Part shown: positions 8,639-17,817 of the stretch, in pieces
Numbering within the stretch: position 1 is the first letter of the stretch
How the letters are laid out: each line of letters opens with the position of its first letter
From: JAHEFT01 sp963766195
GTDB taxonomy: Bacteria; Pseudomonadota; Gammaproteobacteria; Xanthomonadales; SZUA-36
NCBI GenBank assembly: GCA_963766195.1
Contig: CAVXYY010000005.1
Span: forward strand, 496,001 to 560,000
Length of the DNA stretch: 64,000 bases
Reading direction: 5' to 3'
Program-made: the position numbers and the translations under genes
Notes under the pieces: generated by a model
Told to the model about the DNA's origin: nothing
The model's input: only the letters and a program-made list of their open reading frames with translations
The model's database searches: none

Positions 8639-9664
8639 TCAAACCGTGACGATGATCTTACCGAACACCTGGCGGTTCTCGAGCCGTTCGAGGCCTTTAT
8701 CGATCTGCTCCAGCGGAATTTCAAGGTCCACGATCGGCCGCACCTGGCCGGAAGCCAGTTTCTCCAATGAAGTCGCGATATTCCGCATATTGCAGCCAAA
8801 ACTGCCGATCAGCCGCAATTGTCGCTGAAAAAGCTGGAACAGGTTGATGGAGGCCTTGACCCCCGTGGTCGAACCACAGGTCACCAGGCGGCCGCCGATT
8901 TTCATCGAAAACATGCTGCCTTCCCAGGTGTCGACGCCCACGTGTTCAAACACCACGTCAACGCCCTGCTTTTTGGTCAGCTTGCGCAGCCGGCCTTCAA
9001 AACGGTCGGTCTGGTAGTTGATGGCGTAATCCGCCCCAAGGTCCAGCGCCTGCTGTGCTTTTTCATCGTTGCCGACGGTGGTGTAAACGGTGCAGCCGAT
9101 CGCCTTGGCCAGCTGGATTGCCGCGGTGCCGATTCCGCTGCCGCCGGCATGGACCAGGATGCTTTCGCCGGGCTGCAGTTTTGCGTTGTCAAACAGCATG
9201 TGTTCGACCGTGCCAAACGTGATCGGGGTGCAGGCGACCGCAATAGGGTCCAGGCCCTCGGGGGCCGGCACAAACAGGCGGGCAGGGAAGTTCATCTTTT
9301 CCTGCGCGAAGCCATCGATATGAAAGCCAAAGATGCCGTTGACGTTTTCGCAAAAATTATCACGACCTTCCAGGCAGGGTTTGCAGGTTCCGCAGGTGTT
9401 GGCTCCGTAAAGCGCCCCGAGCTGGCCGACCTTCAAACCCGTGACGTTTTTTCCGACCGCGATGATTTCACCGGAGGCCTCGGCGCCAACGGTAATCGGC
9501 AATTCGCGCTTGGCAAAGGCCATGCCGCGCCAGCCCCACACATCGATGTGGTTCAGCGCAACGGCGCGGATACGGACCTGGATTTCATCATCCCCTGGCG
9601 GGGCCGGGTCATCGACTTCAACGATCCTCAGATCGCGTTCGGCAAAATTTCTCAGTGCTCGCAT
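8639..9664 (-). CDS. Zinc-type alcohol dehydrogenase / quinone oxidoreductase (AdhXL-like)
   Basis: 341 aa from ATG 9664 (MRALRNFAERDLRIVEV). MDR fold: GroES-like half with 'LNHIDVWGWRG', structural zinc loop 'CGTCKPCLEGRDNFC' (four Cys), then NADP-binding 'ILVHAGGSGIGTAAIQLAKAIG'. The catalytic-zinc ligand of classical ADH (Cys in 'GHE') is not obvious ('VGAEASGEI'), so it may act as a reductase without catalytic zinc. In rhizobial very-long-chain lipid A clusters an MDR gene (adh2XL) holds the same place after two fabF genes; its role there is thought to be in chain reduction. Downstream it abuts the GNAT gene; upstream fabG ends 34 bases away. Confidence 0.85.
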   Translation of the reverse strand: MRALRNFAERDLRIVEVDDPAPPGDDEIQVRIRAVALNHIDVWGWRGMAFAKRELPITVGAEASGEIIAVGKNVTGLKVGQLGALYGANTCGTCKPCLEGRDNFCENVNGIFGFHIDGFAQEKMNFPARLFVPAPEGLDPIAVACTPITFGTVEHMLFDNAKLQPGESILVHAGGSGIGTAAIQLAKAIGCTVYTTVGNDEKAQQALDLGADYAINYQTDRFEGRLRKLTKKQGVDVVFEHVGVDTWEGSMFSMKIGGRLVTCGSTTGVKASINLFQLFQRQLRLIGSFGCNMRNIATSLEKLASGQVRPIVDLEIPLEQIDKGLERLENRQVFGKIIVTV

Positions 9665-9698
9665 GGTTTTGTCTTCCGGTCTGTGAGCTTGCGGGTTT

Positions 9699-10466
9699 TC
9701 AGCGTTGTATGGATAAACCGGCGGAAACACCGCCGTCTATCGGAATGTTTGCGCCGGTGATGTAGCCTGCCAGGGGCGAAAACAGGAAACTGACCAGCGC
9801 GCCTACTTCTTTGGACTGGCCAAAGCGCCGCAGGGGTATCTGCTGTTCGACCTTGTCGCGATAATCGGAATAGGGCGCCATCAGGTCGGTGTCGATGTAG
9901 CCCGGGGAAAGGTAGTTTGCCGTGACGCCTTTTCGCGCCAGTTCGATGGCCAGCGTTCTCAGGTAACTGAGCATCGCACCCTTGGATGCGGCGTAAATGG
10001 AATTGCCCGACACGCCCATCTGGGCGGTAATCGACCCGATGGCAACGATCCGGCCTGATTTGGCGCGCATCAGCGGACGGGCAGCGGCGCCGGCAAGACG
10101 GGTCAGCGCCCAGAAATTGAGTTGGAACAGCGCCTCGGCGCGATCCTGGTCAACCAGCGCGGCCAGCGTGTCGTATGATCCGCCGGCGTTGTAGGCCAGC
10201 CCGTACAGACCTTCGGTCTCGCTGATCAGCGTGGCGAATTCATCCACCTGTCCGCGGTCGCCCATGTCGACAGGATGACTGTTGAAGGTCTGTCCCGGAT
10301 AGCGGGTCTGCAGGTCCACTCTCAGCGCTTCCGCCCGGTCGGCCGAGGAATGGTACGAGAACGAAACGTTGTAGCCGTCCGCCGCCAGCGCATCGACGAT
10401 GCTCCACCCGATGCCCCGCGCACCGCCGGTGACAAAAACCGTTTTTCCGTTTGCAGTGTCGTTCAT
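9699..10466 (-). CDS. fabG: 3-oxoacyl-ACP reductase (SDR family)
   Basis: 255 aa. NADPH site 'VFVTGGARGIGWSIVDALAA' (TGGxxGIG), 'NAGGSY' motif, catalytic Ser in 'IVAIGSITAQMG' and Tyr/Lys in 'YAASKGAMLSYLRTLAIE', then 'SPGYIDTDLM' and the C-terminal 'PLAGYITGANIPIDGG' typical of FabG. Predicted to reduce the 3-keto group after each elongation round by the ketosynthases encoded immediately upstream (9 bases away). The rhizobial acpXL cluster lacks its own fabG, so this is an added gene that would make the operon a nearly self-sufficient elongation set (KS, KR, DH, ACP, with the MDR enzyme as possible enoyl reductase). Confidence 0.92.
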   Translation of the reverse strand: MNDTANGKTVFVTGGARGIGWSIVDALAADGYNVSFSYHSSADRAEALRVDLQTRYPGQTFNSHPVDMGDRGQVDEFATLISETEGLYGLAYNAGGSYDTLAALVDQDRAEALFQLNFWALTRLAGAAARPLMRAKSGRIVAIGSITAQMGVSGNSIYAASKGAMLSYLRTLAIELARKGVTANYLSPGYIDTDLMAPYSDYRDKVEQQIPLRRFGQSKEVGALVSFLFSPLAGYITGANIPIDGGVSAGLSIQR

Positions 10467-10475
10467 TTCACAGGC

Positions 10476-11759
10476 CTAGTCTGGTTCAGCGGAAAAAATC
10501 AGGCAGACGTTCTGGCCGCCAAAGCCGAAGGAATTGGACATCACGGTATTGACCGTCTTTTCGCGTTTCACGTTGGGCACCACGTCCATCAGGATGTTCG
10601 GATCCTGCTCGTTGCAATTGATGGTCGGCGGAATGACCCCCGCATGGATGGTCAGCAAAGAAATGGCCGCTTCGATGGTGCCTGCGGCGCTCAGCGTGTG
10701 GCCGATCATCGACTTGTTGGAACTGATCGGGGTATGTGCCAGGTGGCTCCCGAGCGCTGCGGATAGCGCAAGGTACTCCATCTTGTCGTTTTCCGGCGTG
10801 CTGGTGCCGTGCGCATTGATGTAGTCGATTTCTTCCGGCCGCATCCCCGCATCCGCCAGCGAACGTGTGATCGTATCGATGATGGCAGACCCGTCCGGTG
10901 TGGAACGGGTGCGGTGGAACGTGTCCGCCCGCTCGCCGGTGCCGCGCACCACGCCCAGGATCTTCGCTCCGCGCGCTTTCGCGGAATCGTAGGACTCCAG
11001 CACCAGGGTGGCGGAACCCTCGGCCATGACGAAACCGTCGCGGGTCTTGGAAAAAGGTTTGGAAGCGCCCTGCGGGTCTTCGTTTTGGGTTGAAAGCGCA
11101 GACAACAGGGTGAAACGGACGACCATTTCTTCGCAGATTTCACCGTCGGTGCCGATACACAGCGCGGCGTCGGTGTCGCCCCGGCGAATGGCTTCGACGC
11201 CCAGTTGCACGGAGGTCGCGCCGGACGCACAGGCCGTTGTCAGCGAAATGGGCTGGCCCCTGGTGCCGAATTCATCCGCCAGGTGTTCCACGATGCTGCC
11301 GAACTGGAACAGCGAGTAGTAGTGACCATAATCACCAACGACCGCGTTCCGGATCAGGCGCTGATAGCCGGTGCTGTTGCCACCGTTTTGTGCACGATAC
11401 ATTTCCATGCGCTGGTCCCACTTGGTTTCCGCGGGAGAAACGGCGAGGAACATCGGGCCCGGGAAAGACCCGCGCGAACCGATATTTGCCTGTTCAATGG
11501 CTTCGGAGGCCGATTTCCTGGCCAGCGAAAGTGAGTGCAGCGGGGAGCAATAGGGCTCTTTGCCTTCCCAGTCAATCAGTCCGGCGATCTGCGTGCGCAA
11601 TCCGTCGGTTGGAAAGCGGTCAATTTTGCGCACACCGGATTTGCCGGCAGTCAGGTTGCGCCAGTTGTCTTCCTTTCCTTCGCCCAGCGAAGTGACGACG
11701 CCAATTCCGGTGACGACGACAATCGGGCGGCCCAGGTGATCGCGGGTCGACTGGCTCAT
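10476..11759 (-). CDS. Beta-ketoacyl-ACP synthase (FabF type, catalytically complete)
   Basis: 427 aa. The thiolase-fold Cys-His-His triad is intact: 'LTTACASGATSV', 'INAHGTSTPENDK' and 'SNKSMIGHTLSAAG', with the C-terminal 'VMSNSFGFGGQN'. It condenses malonyl-ACP with an acyl chain. Its start overlaps the end of the preceding ketosynthase-like gene by four bases (ATGA), so the two are translated together and probably form a heterodimer like KSalpha-CLF pairs. Equivalent of a rhizobial fabF(XL) gene by context. N-terminal 'PIVVVTGIGVVTSLGEGKED' is the normal start. Confidence 0.92.
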   Translation of the reverse strand: MSQSTRDHLGRPIVVVTGIGVVTSLGEGKEDNWRNLTAGKSGVRKIDRFPTDGLRTQIAGLIDWEGKEPYCSPLHSLSLARKSASEAIEQANIGSRGSFPGPMFLAVSPAETKWDQRMEMYRAQNGGNSTGYQRLIRNAVVGDYGHYYSLFQFGSIVEHLADEFGTRGQPISLTTACASGATSVQLGVEAIRRGDTDAALCIGTDGEICEEMVVRFTLLSALSTQNEDPQGASKPFSKTRDGFVMAEGSATLVLESYDSAKARGAKILGVVRGTGERADTFHRTRSTPDGSAIIDTITRSLADAGMRPEEIDYINAHGTSTPENDKMEYLALSAALGSHLAHTPISSNKSMIGHTLSAAGTIEAAISLLTIHAGVIPPTINCNEQDPNILMDVVPNVKREKTVNTVMSNSFGFGGQNVCLIFSAEPD

Positions 11760-13000
11760 GGGCTGACCCCTTCTCTCAACACCGTGTCCGGCTTGCTGAT
11801 CAGCGCCAGGCTCTCACCGCGCCAGTGGCCCCAGTTGCTGATCAGGATGTGTTCCGGCTGCCCGGAATATTCCTGTTCAACGCCGGAGTCATCGAACGGG
11901 TCAAAAAAAGCTTCCTTCGAAATCGCCAGGGAAGCCAGCGCCACGTTAACCGGAAACTGGGCTTCCAGCGTGTTCCCGAGGACCGTGGTCACACCGCGGA
12001 TGGCCGGGCTGACGCCCTGGCCCGAGAGGCTTTCCAGGAATTCGCGTTCCTCCGTGAGCTGGGGTTGAATCCCGCAACATCCGGACAAAACCGGCAGGGC
12101 GCCCTCTGGAAGTTGGTCTGCAAGCCGTTCCAGCAGGCCATCGGCGACCTTGCGGGCCGCTCCCGGTTGCCGGTTGCAGCGGTCTGAAACGACCTTGTCG
12201 ATCCGTGCGTAGGGCTTAACCCCACGCGCCTGTGCGTGTTCGCTGGATTCAAGGACCAGGAAGGCGCTGGCGCTGCCCATGATCATGCCACCGCCGGCTG
12301 ACTCGCGCGCCCAGACCGGAAGGGGCTCTCCCTGGTGCAGCGCTTTACCCATCGCCATCAGCAAGGTCATGTCTGCTCGTTCAGAGATGTATGCGCCACC
12401 CACCAGGAAAATTTCACCCTGGCCATGCTGGATTTGCGCAACCGCGGTTTCGACTGCCATCACGCCAGCCATTTCCTCGCCCATGAACGTGCGCGAAGAG
12501 TCGGTGACCCCATGAACAATGGAAATATTACCGGCCATCAGGTTTGAAAGCTGCGCCAGGAAAAGCGTGGGTCGCAGGTCGCTCATCAGCGAGGCATTCA
12601 GTTCCGGGCCCGGGTTGTCGGACGTGAGCAGCGACTCCATGATGGTCGCGTCGACTTCGAGATCCCGCTCTCCGCCACCGGCAGCGACAATCATATTGGT
12701 GGCTGCCAGCAGATCTGCGTTGTGGGCGATGCCGGCATCGTCAAGCGCCAGGCCGGCGGTGTAGGTGCCCAGTTGCTGCCACAGTCCCATCTGGCGCTGG
12801 TCGCTGCGCTTGGGGATCTGTTTTGCCATGTCGAATTCGACGATCGGATGTACCGGATACGGGGCCTGGCTGGTCGTGTCGACCGAAGGCACGGGTGTGC
12901 TGCCCGAGGCCAGTTGCGCCCAGTGTGTTTCGAGGCCTTCGCCCAGGGAACTCACCAGGCCGATCCCGGTGACCCAAACTTCGGATTTTACTGTGTTCAA
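11756..13000 (-). CDS. Ketosynthase-like chain-length-factor protein without catalytic residues
   Basis: 414 aa with full KS fold signs ('VTGIGLVSSLGEGLETHW' start, 'FLVGGAYISERADM', 'AGGGMIMGSASAFLVLE') but all three catalytic positions are lost: the nucleophile loop reads 'SIVHGVTDSSRTFMGEE' (no Cys), the first His motif is 'VLSGCCGIQPQL' and the second 'VLGNTLEAQFP'. It should therefore not condense chains itself; the expected role is a partner that shapes the active KS and sets chain length, as CLF does in type II polyketide synthases. Start is TTG 13000, five bases after fabZ, with no better start nearby. Sequence of the active-site region is clear; role is inferred. Confidence 0.88.
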   Translation of the reverse strand: MNTVKSEVWVTGIGLVSSLGEGLETHWAQLASGSTPVPSVDTTSQAPYPVHPIVEFDMAKQIPKRSDQRQMGLWQQLGTYTAGLALDDAGIAHNADLLAATNMIVAAGGGERDLEVDATIMESLLTSDNPGPELNASLMSDLRPTLFLAQLSNLMAGNISIVHGVTDSSRTFMGEEMAGVMAVETAVAQIQHGQGEIFLVGGAYISERADMTLLMAMGKALHQGEPLPVWARESAGGGMIMGSASAFLVLESSEHAQARGVKPYARIDKVVSDRCNRQPGAARKVADGLLERLADQLPEGALPVLSGCCGIQPQLTEEREFLESLSGQGVSPAIRGVTTVLGNTLEAQFPVNVALASLAISKEAFFDPFDDSGVEQEYSGQPEHILISNWGHWRGESLALISKPDTVLREGVSP

Positions 13001-13004
13001 AATG

Positions 13005-13466
13005 TCACTCTGCTTTTAACAGGCCAATCTGGCTGAACCGCTCCAGCATATTGCTTTTCAGCGTTTCGTTCGGGAACGGCATGATCCGGAACATCAGGCG
13101 GCTGTCGCAGATTTTCTTGCCATCGCTCGAGATATTCGCCCGGGTTTTTGCAAAACCGGAGCCGTCGTGTTCCAGTTCGGCTTCGACACGAAGAATGGCC
13201 CCGGGTTCAACAAAGGTTCGCATTTTGGCGTCGGCGACATTGGCAAGGAAGGGCATCTTTTCGAATTTGAGACGGGAAAGAAGCATGAAACCGGAAGCCT
13301 GGGCCATGGTTTCGATCAGCAACACGCCCGGCACCAGGGGCGAACCGGGAAAATGACCCTCGAATACCGGGCTTTCCATCGGCACATTTGCCCGCGCCAC
13401 GATGCGGCCAGCGTCCGGATCAAGCTCCTCGACACTGTCGATCATCTGAAAGTATTCAAGGAGCAT
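13005..13466 (-). CDS. 3-hydroxyacyl-ACP dehydratase (FabZ type)
   Basis: 153 aa, hotdog fold. 'FEGHFPGSPLVPGVLLIETMAQ' holds the catalytic His (GHFPG) and Glu (IETMAQ) of FabZ/FabA; the spacing and 'FPGSPLVPGVL' fit FabZ. It dehydrates 3-hydroxyacyl-ACP to trans-2-enoyl-ACP. The C-terminus (about 130-153) is longer than housekeeping FabZ, as in fabZXL-type proteins. It sits 14 bases after the ACP gene and 5 bases before the chain-length-factor gene. RBS AAGGAG-like sequence is not seen; the start ATG 13466 follows directly on the ACP gene and may be coupled. Confidence 0.9.
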   Translation of the reverse strand: MLLEYFQMIDSVEELDPDAGRIVARANVPMESPVFEGHFPGSPLVPGVLLIETMAQASGFMLLSRLKFEKMPFLANVADAKMRTFVEPGAILRVEAELEHDGSGFAKTRANISSDGKKICDSRLMFRIMPFPNETLKSNMLERFSQIGLLKAE

Positions 13467-13480
13467 TAGCGGGTTTCAGT

Positions 13481-13762
13481 TCAGGCGTTCTTTTGGGCGA
13501 TGACTTCGTCAATCCGGGCGCACAATTTGCTCAAAACGAAGTATTCGTCGACCAGGGCATTGTTTTCATTCAGTTCTTCGGTCCACTGTTCCAGCGGGAT
13601 CTTGATGCCGAAGTGCTTGTCGATGGCGAAAGCAATGTCCAGGAAATCGAGGCTGTCGATGCCAAGATCGGTGAATGCGTTCTTTTCCGGCGTGATTTCT
13701 TCCAGTGGTATGTCGCTGGTTTCGGAAATGATCTGTGCTACGGCTTCGAAAGTCGTCGTCAT
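13481..13762 (-). CDS. Specialised acyl carrier protein (AcpXL-like)
   Basis: 93 aa, acidic, with the phosphopantetheine attachment motif 'FTDLGIDSLDFLDIAFAIDKHFGI' (Ser of DSLDF). It is longer than the 77-aa housekeeping AcpP; rhizobial AcpXL, the carrier of the 27-hydroxy-C28 lipid A chain, has about 92 aa. The extra C-terminal helix (about 70-93) and the following fabZ-KS-KS-ADH order support the same role. ATG 13762 is chosen because MTTTFEAVAQIISE is the standard ACP beginning; the longer reading up to 13828 is not ACP-like. It is the first gene of the operon, so the promoter should lie in 13763-13853. Confidence 0.9.
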   Translation of the reverse strand: MTTTFEAVAQIISETSDIPLEEITPEKNAFTDLGIDSLDFLDIAFAIDKHFGIKIPLEQWTEELNENNALVDEYFVLSKLCARIDEVIAQKNA

Positions 13763-13791
13763 GATGGCTACCTGTAATTGGAGGATATTAT

Positions 13792-13817
13792 CCGGACAAT
13801 GATAACGCGGTGTCCGG
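13792..13817. promoter_or_regulatory. Inverted repeat upstream of the ACP operon
   Basis: CCGGACA (13792-13798) and TGTCCGG (13811-13817), separated by 12 bases, 30 bases upstream of the ACP start codon. On the minus strand GGATAATAT next to it resembles a -10 box. It could be an operator or a leader hairpin; the sequence alone does not decide. Confidence 0.4.
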
Positions 13818-13853
13818 TGGCACATCAATGTTTCAATCCGCAGCTGCGGCAGA

Positions 13854-15504
13854 TTACAACCCTTCCTTCTGAGCCAGGAAATCGGCAGCCGCCTGAACGG
13901 CCTCGGCGCGCGTGCCGATCAGTTCGGACTCGCGGATCCGATTCAAAGCGCCCAGGCGTCCCAGCAACCTGGCGACCGGAAAGGTCATGCCGACAATGAT
14001 CACGTGCCGGCCCTGGTCGACAGCCATGTCGATGACCTGCTCCAGCGCCAGCGCCGCCGAACCATCGACGTGCGGAACGTCCAGCAGGTCAATGATCAGC
14101 ACTTCGTACTCGCTCATCGTGGTAAACCGGCGAACCAGGTTATTGGCCGCGCCGAAACTGATCAATCCGGACAGGTGCAGGAACATCAGCTTTTCACGGT
14201 GTTGACGGTAGAGATTCGCCGTAGCCTCGTCGAACAGGCGTTCGTGGTCCGGATCACTGATGGTGCGGATTGCGTTGACCTGTATTTCGGCCATTTCCTT
14301 CACAAAAACCAGGCTGGCCAGGATGACGCCGACCCCCACCGCCGTGATGACGTTGACAAATATGGTCAGCAACAGGACCACCAGCATCAGGATGAGGTCG
14401 ATCCTCGGCGCCCGGTGCATACGCTTGATATAGCGCCAGTCAATCACATCGACGCCCACTTTGATCAGGATCCCCGCCAGCGCCGCGGAGGGAATGCGGG
14501 CGACCAGCGGGCTCATTCCGAGCACAACCGCCAGCAGGACCAGCGGCATGGATCACCCCGGAAAGGGGTGTGCGGCCGCCGGCCTGTACGTTGGCCAAAG
14601 TGCGAATCGTGGCGCCGGCCCCGGGAATGCCGCCGGCGAACCCGGCCAGCAGGTTGCCCAGGCCCTGTCCGACCAACTCCTTGTCGGAGTCGTGGAAAGT
14701 ACGGGTCGTGTTATCCGCCACCAACGATGTCAGCAGGCTGTCGATGGAACCCAGCGCGGCCAGGACAGCTGAGAAGATCAGCATTTCATTGAGCACGGCA
14801 AAGTCGATCACCGGTAATTGCCACTGTGGCAAACCGCTGGGAATACTGCCCAGGACCGGCGCTCCGGACATCACCAGGGCCAGCAGCGTGCATACCACCA
14901 GGGCCAGCAATGGCGTTGGAACGATACGGTGAATGCTCCTGGGTACGAGCGTTACCATGGCGAAAGCCAGCAGCCCGATAAACAGCGCCTGCAGGTTGGG
15001 GTGCGCCAGGTCTGAAGGCAATACGGTGAGCGCATTGGTCACGGTCTGTTGCGCCGGAAAGCCCAGCAGCAAATCAAACTGCATGATGATCAGGATGCAA
15101 CCCACGCCGGTCAGGAAACCCGAAATCACCGGGTAAGGCATCAGGTTTACATAGCGGCCGAGTTTCAGGTATCCGAACAGGATCTGGAAGCCACCGGTGA
15201 GCATCACTACCGTGAAGGCCAGCGCAGGGCGATCGCCGAACTGCGTGAACACGGAGGCCGAGACAATGGTCATCGGACCCGTTGGCCCGGATATCTGTGA
15301 CGGCGTGCCTCCGAACAAGGAGGCCAGCAGGCCGACGCAGATGGCGCCGTACAATCCGGCAATCGGGCCGGCGCCGGATGCCATGCCGAATGCCAGGGCG
15401 AGTGGCAGGGCAATCACCGCCGCCGTCAAGCCGCCGGCCAGGTCACCGCGGAAATTCTTGAGACCGATAGGGTTGAGGCGAAAAACCGCCAGGTTTTTTA
15501 ACAT
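13854..15504 (-). CDS. SulP-family anion transporter with STAS domain (one frameshift)
   Basis: About 549 aa once joined. Start 'FRGDLAGGLTAAVIALPLALAFGMASGAG' is the SulP signature TM1, with 'SGPTGPMTIVSASVF' (TM3) and 'MPYPVISGFLTGVGCIL' following; ten or more hydrophobic spans reach about residue 400. The C-terminal 130 aa ('MFLHLSGLISFGAANNLV', 'VLIIDLLDVPHVDGSAALAL') is the STAS domain with the conserved DVPHVDGS. One extra base near 14545 ends the first frame; removing it gives GVIHALVLLAVVLGMSPLV. Family members carry sulfate, bicarbonate or dicarboxylates; substrate unknown. It ends 91 bases before the ACP gene start, on the same strand upstream of that operon. Confidence 0.87.
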
Positions 15505-15569
15505 GGTTCATTGCCTGCAGGCTGTGTTGACCACGATTGTATGTTCAATCGTCCCGGTTTCAGCATAAA

Positions 15570-17789
15570 ATGGCCGCAGCCATGATTTTCTCACATTCAG
15601 TCCGTTTTCCCATCGTTCATTTTTGCGCAGTTTTTTTACTGTGCTTGCTGGCGATGCCGGCTCCGGCGCAGGTACTTCCGACCGGACAAGCCAGGGAAAC
15701 CACTGAAGTCCAGCCATGGCAGCCGCCGGAAATCACCAACCTGCCGCTGAACTGGTGGTCCAGTCTCGACCCGGCCTCCCCGGATGAATTCAAAAAAAGG
15801 ATGGCGCTGTTCCAGGAGGCCACGCAGCAAAAATTCCAGGGACTGGACGGGGCGGACCTGGTCGAAGCACAAAACCTGTATAACCGGATCCAGGAGCAGG
15901 TGGGATTGCTGGTCCTGGCTCTTCGTGAGGTGGAGCCGCTTCCCTTTGCACCGATACAGACCAAGGACGCCTATACCCTGGATGAACTGCTCGATTTAAG
16001 ACAGCAGTGGCGGGATATCGAGGCCAGGCAGGAAGTACCCACGCTCCGGATTGAAGAGTTGAAGAGCCAGTCTGCTTTACTGGGGCAGCGCCGGGACAAC
16101 CTGCTGAGTCAATACAATGTGGCTGACGTCAACTCGCCGGCACGCATCCTGCTGGGGTTACAGCGGGTTTCAGCACGCATCGACTACGCCCTTAATGACC
16201 AGGGCCTGAAGTACCATGAAAACAGCCTCAAAGAACTGCAAAAACAGAACCAGTTACTCAAGGATCAGCAGGAGTTTGCACGCGCCAGGCTGAATGGCGG
16301 GGAGACGGACTGGCAGGCCATCGAAAGCGAGGTTGCCGCTGCGCGCGCCGACGCTGATTCTTCTGAATCCAGGCTGGCCTCCCTGCAGCATCAATTGCTG
16401 GAAGTCCTTTCCGCGGAAAATCCGAAACCCAGTCTCGAGCTGTTGCGAAAACAGCAGCTGATCAGGGAGTCTGCCAGCCAGTCGCTGGCGCAAATCAGGA
16501 ATAGCCTGAACACGGCACGGGCCAACTGGTACCGGTTTCACTCCGGAACGATGGATCCGGAGTTTGATATCGGCGCCTCGATCAAAGCGTCCAGAAGGCT
16601 GCTTGAGACAACCGGCCAACAACTTCAAATCTGGACCGCTGCAAGCCAGACCACTCTGATCAGTCCACAGCCTGAAACAGATTTGAATGCCAGGAAAAAC
16701 GTTGAACTGGCCCACACCGCGGCGCAGGAAACCCTGTCGATCATCAAGGACATCCAGAGCGATAGCGATGACCTCAGCCTGGTGCAGGACATTCTCGCAA
16801 CGGACATGGTGCATTCAGAAGGCGTTTTCACCAGCCTTGGGACCCGAATGACCCTTCTTTCCGGACGTGTCTGGAAGAGCATGCAAGGCGTGCTGGACTA
16901 CGATCTGTTTCATATTGGCGACGCCCCCGTCACGCCCGGCAGTATTGCCACGATGTTGCTGATCATGTTGTTCGGTTACCTGCTTTCCTGGGTCATCCGG
17001 CACCTGCTGGACCGGCTGAAAAATCGGCGCAACTATGCAAAGAGTTCGGCCATTTACACGCTGGGACGGATTCTGCATTACATCATCATCATTACGGCGG
17101 TATTTGCCGCCCTCGGCACCATTGGCCTGGATTTTTCGAATTTTGCGTTGATTGCCGGCGCCTTGTCGGTCGGTATTGGTTTTGGCCTGCAGTCCATCGT
17201 GAACAATTTCGTCTCCGGCCTGATCCTGTTGTTCGAAGGCTCTCTGAGAGTGGGCGATTTCATCGAACTGGACAGCGGGTTAAGAGGGACAGTGAAAGAA
17301 ATCAATACCCGTGCAACCGTGATCAATACCAACGACAGCGTAGACGTTGTCGTGCCGAACTCGGAATTCGTCAGCACCCGGCTCACCAACTGGACACTGA
17401 GAGAACCCGTCGGGCGGTTGCGCATCAGTTTCGGTGTCGCCTACGGGTCGGACAAGGACGTCGTAAAAGAGGCGGCGTTTGAAGCCGCTGCCGAGGTCGA
17501 AAACGTTTTGCTGCATACTCCGGGGCGTGAAGCACAGTTGCGGCTGGTCGGTTTTGGCGATAGCAGCCTCGATTTCGAATTGCTGGTTTGGGTTTCCAAG
17601 GCAAGTGTCCGCCGGCCTGGAAGGACACGCGCCCAGATTTTCTGGGCGCTGGAAACGAAGCTCAGGGAGCGGGGGATAGAAATTCCGTTCCCGCAAAGGG
17701 ACCTGCGTTTGCGCAGCGGATTTGGTCAGCGTGTTGGTGACACGGTTGTGTTCAGCGCAGCGAACAGGGACGACGTGGAAAAAGCATGA
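15570..17789 (+). CDS. MscS/MscK-family mechanosensitive channel with large periplasmic domain
   Basis: 739 aa. Signal peptide (about 1-35, ending PAPAQ), then about 400 aa of Gln/Glu-rich coiled coil in the periplasm (KefA/MscK-like), several TM spans (about 465-580), and the MscS core: pore helix 'FALIAGALSVGIGFGLQSIVNNFVSGLILLFEGSLRVGDFIEL' region (about 535-575), 'GTVKEINTRATVINTNDSVDVVVPNSEF' beta domain, and the C-terminal alpha/beta domain. Releases solutes on hypo-osmotic shock. ATG 15570 or 15582 fit a signal peptide; the TTG at 15537 is less likely. Divergent from the SulP gene. Confidence 0.9.
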   Translation: MAAAMIFSHSVRFPIVHFCAVFLLCLLAMPAPAQVLPTGQARETTEVQPWQPPEITNLPLNWWSSLDPASPDEFKKRMALFQEATQQKFQGLDGADLVEAQNLYNRIQEQVGLLVLALREVEPLPFAPIQTKDAYTLDELLDLRQQWRDIEARQEVPTLRIEELKSQSALLGQRRDNLLSQYNVADVNSPARILLGLQRVSARIDYALNDQGLKYHENSLKELQKQNQLLKDQQEFARARLNGGETDWQAIESEVAAARADADSSESRLASLQHQLLEVLSAENPKPSLELLRKQQLIRESASQSLAQIRNSLNTARANWYRFHSGTMDPEFDIGASIKASRRLLETTGQQLQIWTAASQTTLISPQPETDLNARKNVELAHTAAQETLSIIKDIQSDSDDLSLVQDILATDMVHSEGVFTSLGTRMTLLSGRVWKSMQGVLDYDLFHIGDAPVTPGSIATMLLIMLFGYLLSWVIRHLLDRLKNRRNYAKSSAIYTLGRILHYIIIITAVFAALGTIGLDFSNFALIAGALSVGIGFGLQSIVNNFVSGLILLFEGSLRVGDFIELDSGLRGTVKEINTRATVINTNDSVDVVVPNSEFVSTRLTNWTLREPVGRLRISFGVAYGSDKDVVKEAAFEAAAEVENVLLHTPGREAQLRLVGFGDSSLDFELLVWVSKASVRRPGRTRAQIFWALETKLRERGIEIPFPQRDLRLRSGFGQRVGDTVVFSAANRDDVEKA

Positions 17790-17817
17790 ACTGCACCGCT
17801 TTTCTGGAGGAAATTTG

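Noticed and set aside
8819..9760. 313-aa plus-strand frame opposite the MDR dehydrogenase
   Set aside because: Antisense to a conserved gene and without family features.
1833..13762. Aryl polyene or type II polyketide cluster
   Set aside because: KS, CLF-like, FabZ, FabG and ACP would fit, but the MDR dehydrogenase, LpxL acyltransferase and 93-aa AcpXL-like carrier fit the long-chain lipid A set better, and no ammonia-lyase, AMP-ligase or outer-membrane transport genes of aryl polyene clusters are present.
7449..13762. Complete sphingolipid pathway
   Set aside because: No serine palmitoyltransferase or ketosphinganine reductase is visible; the only PLP enzymes here are the desulfurase and PabC.
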